Part shown: piece after piece, positions 37,576 to 45,600 of the stretch
Position numbering within the stretch: position 1 is the first letter of the stretch
Layout: every line of letters begins with the position of its first letter
IMG/VR virus record: IMGVR_UViG_3300021379_000808
Location: 1 to 50,602 of that record
Direction: 5' to 3' (one strand)
DNA from: a virus
DNA: 50,602 bases
Program-made: the position numbers and the translations under genes
Notes under the pieces: model-generated
The model's database searches: none
Told to the model about the DNA's origin: nothing
Seen by the model: only the letters and a program-made list of their open reading frames with translations

Positions 37576-37867
37576 AGACAGACTTGAGCTGGCAAGGGAG
37601 GCCCAAAGGCAGGCCAGAAAAAAGGTTCGGTACGAGATAGATCACCCCGTCAATTCGCCCGGTCACTACAAGGTGGCCGGTATTGAGGTGAGGGATATAC
37701 AGCGAGAGCTTTGCTCTAACCTAACTGGCCTTCCCTCTTGCGACTACGGCAATGCAATCAAATACCTTTTACGTGCGTACAGGAAAGGAGACCCGGCCAA
37801 GGATTTGGCTAAGTGCCGTTTCCACATTGAGGCGTTACTACAGGAGATAGACAATCATGATTCATGA
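37568..37867 (+). CDS. DUF3310-like protein
   Basis: 99 residues from ATG 37568, overlapping the previous gene by eight bases. VNSPGHYKVAGIEVRDIQREL and YGNAIKYLLRAYRKGDPAKDLAKCRFHIEALL are the DUF3310 signature, found in many phages and sometimes labelled nucleotide-kinase-like. The activity is not established; roles in nucleotide metabolism or DNA replication have been suggested from context. Confidence 0.75.
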   Translation: MPKDRLELAREAQRQARKKVRYEIDHPVNSPGHYKVAGIEVRDIQRELCSNLTGLPSCDYGNAIKYLLRAYRKGDPAKDLAKCRFHIEALLQEIDNHDS

Positions 37868-38093
37868 GCCCGATCTATGGAGAAAGGCGCCTAACTGGGC
37901 GCGTTACGTTGCACAGAACTCAGACGGTGTGCTGGTTTACTTTGAGAAGAAGCCACACGCACGTCTAGGGGAGGGTATTTGGTATGCGGCTGGCAAGTGT
38001 GAGCCAGTCGCGTTCAAGCGCCCTGACTGGGCAAAGTCTTGCAAAGAACGACCGCTAACGAGGGAGCCGTTCTATGCTGATTCATCTGGATAA
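37857..38093 (+). CDS. 78-residue protein of unknown function
   Basis: ATG at 37857 overlaps the previous gene by 11 bases. Trp/Lys-rich with beta strands (NWARYVAQNSDGVLVYFEKKPHA; GIWYAAGKCEPV). No known family. It ends 20 bases inside the excisionase gene. Coexpressed with integration genes. Confidence 0.5.
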   Translation: MIHEPDLWRKAPNWARYVAQNSDGVLVYFEKKPHARLGEGIWYAAGKCEPVAFKRPDWAKSCKERPLTREPFYADSSG

Positions 38094-38325
38094 ATGGCTT
38101 TATGTAACAGGCACACCTAAGACAACCTTCAGGGGATGGAAGAAGAAGCTCGTTAAAGGACAGCACTATTTCGTTAATGGTCGATCAACTTACGTTGACG
38201 CCAAGGAGATGGACAATTGGCTAAGGGCATCAGGCGCTGGAGAAACAAGTGGCAGTTACGAGCCACAGTTGACGGTAAAGCGCACACCCTCACGCTCGAC
38301 TACCCAGATACTCAAGCTGGTCTGA
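38074..38325 (+). CDS. xis: Excisionase-like protein
   Basis: 83 residues, typical Xis size. LDKWLYVTGTPKTTFRGWKKKLVKGQHYF, then STYVDAKEMDNWLRAS, is a winged-helix/MerR-like layout with the Trp/Lys-rich recognition segment found in excisionases. Its 3' third overlaps the integrase gene by 109 bases, as xis and int overlap in lambda. It would bend DNA at attP/attR and direct excision. No catalytic residues expected. Confidence 0.6.
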   Translation: MLIHLDKWLYVTGTPKTTFRGWKKKLVKGQHYFVNGRSTYVDAKEMDNWLRASGAGETSGSYEPQLTVKRTPSRSTTQILKLV

Positions 38326-39260
38326 GGAAGGCCGTAAAGGCTAGGAAAGTCTGGCTTGCTCAACTCAAGTCTGGCTGTGTCGAGGATGTGCCTCAGTTTG
38401 GTGTGCTTGCTCAAGAGTACCTACGCCAATCTGACCTAAAGCACTCCACGTATCACGTATACCGTAGAGCGTTAAACCAGTTTTGGATGCCGCATCTAGC
38501 TACGGTTGGCGTGGACCGCATTAAGCCGAGTGTGGTCCGCGCCATACTTAAATCCCACGATGTAACCTCAAAGACAAAACGCAATGCGCTCATACCTTTA
38601 CGCAAGGTGTTCGAGCTGGCTATCGAGGAAGACTACATCGACACTAACCCGGTAGATTCTGTGCGGGTTAGGCGCCACCAGAAGCCCCCGGTTATTCGAT
38701 TCACGCCAGAAGAAAAGGCAAAGATACTCAAGCGCCTTGATGGGGACGGCTACCTGTTCTATCTGATTGCCTTCGAGACCGGGATGAGAACCGGGGAGAT
38801 ACTGGGCCTCAAGTGGGAGGACCACACCGGGGACAATATCCATCTATCAAGATCCATTGTGCGCGGCAGGATTGGATCTCTAAAGACTTACAACGCTAGG
38901 TCAGTGTTCGTATCGCCCAAACTGCGGAAGGTGCTTACAAGTCATCCTGATCGCTTCAAGGGAGGGTTTATATTCGTCACTGCTAACGGCGATTATTGCC
39001 GAGACGATGACAGGTTCAGAAGGGCTTGGCACAAGGCATTAAAGGGAGCGCGAATAACCTATCGAAGGCCATACACTTGCAGGCATACTAGAGCATCAGA
39101 GATGCTGATGGCTGGGGTGGAGCCAGCCTTTGCGGCAAGACAGCTAGGCCATTCAATACAGATGTTCTTAACGGTATACGCAGAGTGGATAGATGGCGTT
39201 AAGGATGTACAGCAAAGAGAGATACTTAAAGCCATAGGGGGCAATGATGCGAGTAGTTAG
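38217..39260 (+). CDS. int: Tyrosine-recombinase integrase
   Basis: 347 residues from a TTG at 38217 (MAKGIRRWRNKWQLRATV), chosen because the following beta sheet looks like an arm-binding domain. Core-binding helices span about 58-150. Catalytic residues: Arg191 (GMRTGEIL), Lys223, His290 and Arg292 (CRHTRAS), His312 (LGHS) and Tyr321 (TVYAEW). The tRNA-like attP core lies 245 bases downstream and candidate arm sites flank it. The gene is last but one of the operon. Confidence 0.9.
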   Translation: MAKGIRRWRNKWQLRATVDGKAHTLTLDYPDTQAGLRKAVKARKVWLAQLKSGCVEDVPQFGVLAQEYLRQSDLKHSTYHVYRRALNQFWMPHLATVGVDRIKPSVVRAILKSHDVTSKTKRNALIPLRKVFELAIEEDYIDTNPVDSVRVRRHQKPPVIRFTPEEKAKILKRLDGDGYLFYLIAFETGMRTGEILGLKWEDHTGDNIHLSRSIVRGRIGSLKTYNARSVFVSPKLRKVLTSHPDRFKGGFIFVTANGDYCRDDDRFRRAWHKALKGARITYRRPYTCRHTRASEMLMAGVEPAFAARQLGHSIQMFLTVYAEWIDGVKDVQQREILKAIGGNDASS

Positions 39261-39498
39261 GTTTTGTAGTACGTGCGAGGATTATGAGGAAAGAGAGATA
39301 CCGATTAACTCAGCACAGCTTTACGACTGGATGTCAGGTACGCCGATAGAGATTGCGGCAAAGAATCTGACGCAGGAGGATATGGAGTTCCTTTTGTTCG
39401 ATGAGGGGCCGGGCTGGCACAAGGATTGCGGTGACGGCAACCGAGGTTTCGGCTGGGAAATTGGATCAGAATTGGACCAGAAGGACACAATTCATTGA
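39244..39498 (+). CDS. 84-residue Cys-containing protein
   Basis: ATG at 39244 or 39247, overlapping integrase by 17 bases. Contains CSTCEDYEEREIPINSAQLYDWMSGT and LTQEDMEFLLFDEGPGWHKDCGDG, with Cys pairs that may bind zinc. The motif INSAQLYDW with LTxEDxEFL recurs in small phage proteins of unknown role. Its 3' end carries two of the TTGGAyCAG repeats, so gene and attP overlap. Confidence 0.6.
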   Translation: MMRVVRFCSTCEDYEEREIPINSAQLYDWMSGTPIEIAAKNLTQEDMEFLLFDEGPGWHKDCGDGNRGFGWEIGSELDQKDTIH

Positions 39499-39634
39499 TT
39501 TAAATGGCGCGCCCGGCAGGACTCGAACCTGCGTTCGGGTGCCCTGTAGTGTACTGCAATGCCCGTAGATACTCACTTTCGCTTTCGCTACGGACAAGGC
39601 AACTCATAAGAGTTGGACCAGATTATTGGACCAG
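39461..39634 (+). repeat. Candidate integrase arm-type sites flanking attP
   Basis: TTGGATCAG at 39461 and TTGGACCAG at 39472, 39613 and 39626 are all in the same orientation. They form two pairs, with spacings 11 and 13, on either side of the tRNA-like core. This is the layout of arm-type binding sites of lambda-like integrases. Inverted repeats CAACTC/GAGTTG (39600-39615) and CCGTAG/CTACGG (39563-39593) lie between. Confidence 0.55.
39505..39545 (-). other. attP core: 3' part of a tRNA gene (Arg-type)
   Basis: The minus strand contains a T-arm (GCAGG TTCGAGT CCTGC, 39532-39516), acceptor strand CGGGCGC (39515-39509), discriminator G and CCA (39507-39505). The implied partner GCGCCCG and G73 match gammaproteobacterial tRNA-Arg(CCG). 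No 5' half with GCGCCCG is found upstream, so this is a fragment, as expected for an attP that restores the host tRNA after integration. The upstream limit of identity cannot be set without the host. Confidence 0.75.
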
Positions 39635-42600
39635 TTAGCCAGCGCGGTCCTGCATGAATTCATCGTACCGCTTGTTGAAGCGATCAACGATATCGTCCTT
39701 GCTTTCCCTTAGCGCTTCGAGCTGTTGCTCTCTATCGGCAGGCGTTAGGTCGTCTCGATCCCGTATTCTCATCTCACGCTCGCGGATACGACGCAATCGC
39801 TTATAGACGTTATTGGCTTTTGGATACAGCGTTCGTATTCCATTAAAGCCTTCGTCGCTTGCCTTTCTTGCATTAGAGTCAGGCGCGTCATTGTATTCCT
39901 TGCGAGCGTTGATAATCTCCTGTCGCCTTTCGTAGAAGGTGTCGATGTCTCCGTAGTCGGACTGATCCTTACCAACAAGAACCCGAGCAAACGGCACATT
40001 AGCGATCTCCAACTGCCTGCCAGTAACGGGCCTAAATATAGAGTCGCCTGTACCTGTGGCCGTTCTCAATAAACCGCCGCCTGCGTACTCGATAATCTGC
40101 TGTAGAGTCTCTGGGCTAACGTCTGTAGAAATGCCCATAAGCTCGCCAGATCTGTACTCAGATCCGCCGCCAATAACGTCATTAAGGAACTGAGCCACCT
40201 GAACATAAGGCTCTTTGGTTGAAGGCCAGTACAAGTAAGCATCCGCCTTCTGTGCTCCGCCGGGGAAGTTTTCTGGGTAAATCTTCTCACCGAAGTAGTT
40301 AGTGTTTACTGCAAGCTCAGTGACCGGAAGCACAATGCTTGGGCTTATCGTTAGTGCCGCCTGAGCCGCCGCATTTTCCGCCCTGTGCAGACTGAACGGG
40401 GAGAACGACGTTGTGAAGCTAGACACCAAATCGCCAAGAATATTATCCCTTCTGCGCTGTGATCCTTTGAGCGCACCTTCCACCGAGTCGCCAAGATTCC
40501 AGAAGAAGTTGTAACCGTAGGGCAAGGGTAGCTTGTAGTAATCCCCGCCAGATCCGGGCTTCATAATGATGAGATTTCTTTCTCGTATGCCTGCGGGGAT
40601 CTTGTCCCAGAAAGCTTCGCCATCATCATCCTCACCACCCACTTCTCTCATTAGAGAAGCAAACCCAGCTCCGCCAGCAACAATGCCGCCAGCTATCTTC
40701 TGGGCTAGGTTTAGATTTCTCTGCACCTGAATGTTTCCTTGGCTGTTGACCTGAAGAGGGCTCAGTGTCCGCAAGAACTGAGTGGTTCCCTGAACTGCCG
40801 CGTTAAAGAACATATATAGCGAATTAACGAATGTTCCTATCTCGCCCTTGCGGTTAAAGTTCACCGTCATATTCTTGGCTAAGGACGCCGCCTGCTTGCG
40901 AGCAACGCCTGCCTTCCTAGCCTCGATATAGGCCGATAGTCTGACGCCGTTTTCTACTGCGCTGTTGTATTTCTCAACCAGCTCAGCAATCTTAACGCCA
41001 GCCTTCATCAAGTCATTCTTGGTGCCGGGGCCAGCTCTGCCTAGCTTCTTCTCTAGATCTGCGGCAATTGTGTCAACATCTGGAGAGTCAAAGTAACCAG
41101 TCTTTGCGCCGTCGTTAAGAAACTCTTGGTAGTATCGACGATACTCAGTAGCTTCTGGGTCAGAGTCGTCATTAACGGCATCTTGCTTATTGGATGATCT
41201 GATTGCGGCAATAGCCCTTGGCGTACCTGAGACAACTTTACCAGCAATCTGATTACCGTCTAACTTCCCGCCATCCATAGTGGCCTCTGCCATTAGATTC
41301 AGCGCCGCCGCCTGAATATCACGGGCGAAGTTCGTGACCACAAACTGAGGGTTGTATGAGGTATTAACAGATGCCAAGAACCGGGTCATCCCAGCAACAA
41401 CCTTGGTTACTGCGCTCAATCGCTCAGGACCAACATTCTGCATTGCATTAAGCAGTCGCTGATCCTTGACCTTGATGTAATGGACAATGCCATCCCGCTT
41501 GACTGCGTAGTATTTGTCTGACCCTGCCATATTGACCGGACCCTCTCTAACACTTCCGTTACGGAACTGCTCCTCAGTGTCCGGGTTTGCGTCAGTAAAG
41601 ACTTCCCACATATCAGGATCTGGGTTGCCCTCAACAAGATTAAGGAAGGTCTGGCCGACCTCGTTCTTCCTGTTGCGGATGGTCTTCTCTGTGAGATCCG
41701 CAATAACCTGAGATGTTGGGCTCTTCGCTTTGGATCTTCGGCCTAGTGCGCGGCGCGACTCTTTGCCTCGTATGTCAAAGCCCCTGCCTGTTCTAATTCT
41801 ATTGCCGTTAGAATCAACCTCGTCGTCAGCGAATCCCCGCAATGGGATGTAGTTTTCATACATACTCTCCCAAGAACTAACCTCCTCATCCGAGGCTAAG
41901 CCGCCAGACTTAATAAGATCTCGCGTAAGCTGAGTCATTGCGTATACTTGATTGGCAAGTTGGTTGTAGTCTGCCAGCTTCCCGGATCTCTGTACGCGCT
42001 GTATAACCTCTGCCGCTTCAGCGTTAGTCATACCTGAGCCACCGTCAGGTAGCTTGTCATTGATTGCCGCAATCTTACGGTTACGCTCTGGTGCGTGACG
42101 AGCCATCAGGTACTCGTCTAGATCGGCAACGCTAATGCCAGTCTTCTCAAGTAGCTCGACAAACGGACGAATCAGACGAACCTCTAGCTGTCGCAAGTCT
42201 TCTTCGGTCTTACCGTAAAAAGCCTCTTCCGCTAGGTAAGCGTCCTCGTCAAAGTCCAGCTTGCGCTCTTGCGTTTCCTCAATGAACTGCTGAGTGCGCT
42301 TGAGGCCGACCATTTTGTCTTGGAAGGTGCGGATGAATTTATCAGCAATAGTCTCTTCAGGCGGTCGCTTAGGGTAGATTCTCGCCGAGTCCCGCTGGAA
42401 CATTGGCAATCCTTCCTCTGTAACCTTCTGCTTAAACTCATCAGAGATAGGTGCGGCCCAGCCACGAATGCCTGCATCCTGCATGAGCTTCATTCTGAGT
42501 TTTTCTTCAGCTTGCTTTCTTGCGACCTCTACACCTTTGTCGGTGTAAATGTCCATAAAATCAATAGCAAGATAGTCGCTATTAGAAGGGAAAGTGACTG

Positions 42601-45600
42601 AGAAAGTGATCCTGTTGTTGTCGGAGTATTGGTCTCTGTATTTAATCTCTGCTTCGCCTGCGACCTTTAAAGCGTTCTCGTAAGCGGCAGTCGCATCAAG
42701 ACCCTGAACATCCACAGGGTAAGGCTTAACGCCGAGAAGCTTTCCTATCGCGCTAACGTGCTTCTTGTCATAAATCTGCTCGTAGAATCGGCCCCAGCGA
42801 TTGTTCAGCTGAGCGGCGCTTGAAATCATCAAGGCATCCTTGCCCTCCTCCACTGCGGTGATAAGCATCCGCTTGAGAGCAAGCTCCGCATAACGATCTT
42901 CAGTAAAGGGTACGTTTGGTGGAGCGCTTTGTGAATTGGCAAGCCTTCTTCTCGCGTCATCACGAGCCTTAGATTTCTTTCTGTTTTCGACCTCTAGACT
43001 TGCAAGTTCCCGCAGAAACCTATCAAGGTCTGGCTCAAGATCAGTAACCTCTTTAATGCTTCCTAGGTACGTTGCCGATGAAGAGTAGCTAATGTCCTTC
43101 CCCTGAAGCTCATCAGCAAAAGCCTGCCTAGCAATGCGTAAAAAATTATTGTAACTAGGAGTTGGATCTAAAATTCCCGGAGCATCCATTCTGCTCACCC
43201 CAAACAGATCCCCAACAAGCTTGGACACATCAGGGCTCAATAGCAATGCTTTTGCATTCTCCGCTACTGTGTCAATTCTCATTTGCGTACTGGCCATATC
43301 CAAGTCGATTTCATTAAGGGCTTTTTCGTCCCTATCAACCCTAGCCTGATCTCTTGGCCCTCCAGCTCTGCGGATATCACTCTGCCAATCAGACTGCATC
43401 TCCTCGATCATGAGGACATTGCCTAGCGCATTACGTCTATCGGTAGCGAGGACATTAAAAAGTGCGTTTTGCCCAAAGTGGCTTGAGTAGTATTGGCCCC
43501 ACTTGTTGTCAATGGTTGTAACAAACTCCCGGTACTGATCCCAATTCTCTTCTTTGACATCACTCAAGTAGTCTAGAAACTGGACATCATCTCCAGTGGC
43601 TACATACCCATACTCGTTAAGGTAGTTTTGAACCTGAACCTTGGCTTCGTCTAGGTCATAAACAATATCAAAATCACCCGTTTCTCCTCTCTCTGGGGTT
43701 ATTTGAATGCGCCAGCCCATATCATCGCTTCCTGAAATTTGGGCGTATCTGATCCCATCAACATCGGTAAGCAGATCAACGGTGGTGTATGGATCTGAGT
43801 TTATGTAGTCCTCTCGCGCAGTAACCCAAGCAACTTCGTCAATTTCGTTTTCAAACTCTGCCGCCAATTCAGGGTAAACTGTTTTTGCTCCAAGCTCCTT
43901 CACAAAAGAATAAACACCAGCCTCAGCGAACGACCCCCTGCTTAGGTATTCTTCTTGGGCTCTCGCGGTCACATCCTCATCGAATACGCCGCTTGATAAA
44001 AAGTCATAAACCTTTTGCTGATTTTCAAAAATAAAGTTGCTAATTACATCGCCAGCTCGACCCGCAAAGTCGCCCTGCTTTATCTCGTACTGGATGTCAT
44101 CCCAGATATACTCGTAGTATTCCTCGCTGTCTTGTATTTCAGGCTCACTGTACTCTAGCCCATCTTCGCTAATCTCAAATCCAGCCTGAGTTGTGGACTC
44201 AACGTCCTCCTCTAACTGTGGCGCCTCATCCCGCAAGAACTCAATCACCTCATCGCGAGTAAAACGACGGCTGGGGTCTTCGGTTAGGAACTGCTCAATC
44301 TCAGTGTACTGAGCCTCATCTTTTTTGATGCCCTTCCCTTTGAGGAAAGAAAAGATCTGGTCTCCACGAACGCTGGCGTCTGGGTTTTTCTTTGAAGGCT
44401 TAAAGATTTTATCGCCTTGGTCAATGATGACCTGCTCAGTGTTGGAGTACAGCTTTAGAGGGGTTTGCTTTGCTCTGGTGCGCTCGCCCATAATAAATGA
44501 TGGACGACCCTCTTGAGCGTTAGTCTGGTTGTTTAAAAAATTGTTCCGAGCTCTTTTTGCTACTAACGAAATATCACTTGCTCGCATACGCGATAGCTTC
44601 AAGAATGTGTTGTTGCGGAACCACTCGCGGATAGCACCAATAGCCTCGCGGGTACGTTGCTGTAACTTCTTAGAACCCTGCTGTCCTGTGTAAGCAAGCA
44701 TCTCGTTCACAAGAACTGCGTTGCGAGTATCTTGGTCTAAGCTGGAACCTTTCATTCCGCTAATATAAGGGCGCACATTAGCCTCAATGCCAAGCTCTCT
44801 AGCCAGCTTATCAAAGCCTTTCTGTCCACCCATTGCGGTCCACATACGATTCAGCGCTTTGTTGACGCCCTGATCTCGGTACATATCCATCACGCCGCCG
44901 TGAGTGCCTTCGTGTAGAAGCGCCTCTTCAACCTGCGATTCAGTCGCGAGCTTACCCTTGACGAGGTATACTGTCCCTCTATGGTAAACCGCGCTAATGT
45001 CCGCTCCATCGGAGCCCTGATCTCTTGCCGCTTGCTGGATTTCTTCCGGAAGCTCCGCAAAAGAAGAGCGCACGTCTACTCGATTACGGGCATCCCCGTC
45101 CTGACCGACGACCCTATCGAGGACAGAATTGAATTGTTCATCGTTGATGACGGGTCTTCGAGTGGCTCCTCTCTGGAATGAAGTGTCTAAACCTCCGTCT
45201 TCCTGAATGCCTCCAATCTCTGCATCACTACCTGTAGCTTGTCTCTCGCCGAAAGCTTCAGCTCCGGTCTGATCTCCAATGGGCGGCTGTAAAGTTGCTC
45301 TTCCTGATCCCTCGTTAAACGATTCAACATCTCGCTCTTCGGATTCGACAAGGCTTGCTTCTTGGGTTGGCTCTCTTTGCGATCCATAGCTGGCATCAAA
45401 AGACTCCTGATAATATTGGTCAACGAATGCTATTTCGTCGTCAGTTAATGGGCCGAACTCATCCTGAAGCTCAATAAGAGTTCGTGATATTTCTTCCTGC
45501 TCAACTTCTAAGCTAGGAATATCCGCTCTGCTATCGCCAACGAATACGCGATCATTAGACTGGATGGCCGTTGTGAAAAGATCCAAGACTTCGTTGGCTG

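Noticed and set aside
39505-39600. Full tRNA or tmRNA gene
   Set aside because: Only T-arm, acceptor 3' strand and CCA are present. No upstream GCGCCCG strand, D-arm or anticodon arm can be paired, so it is an att fragment.
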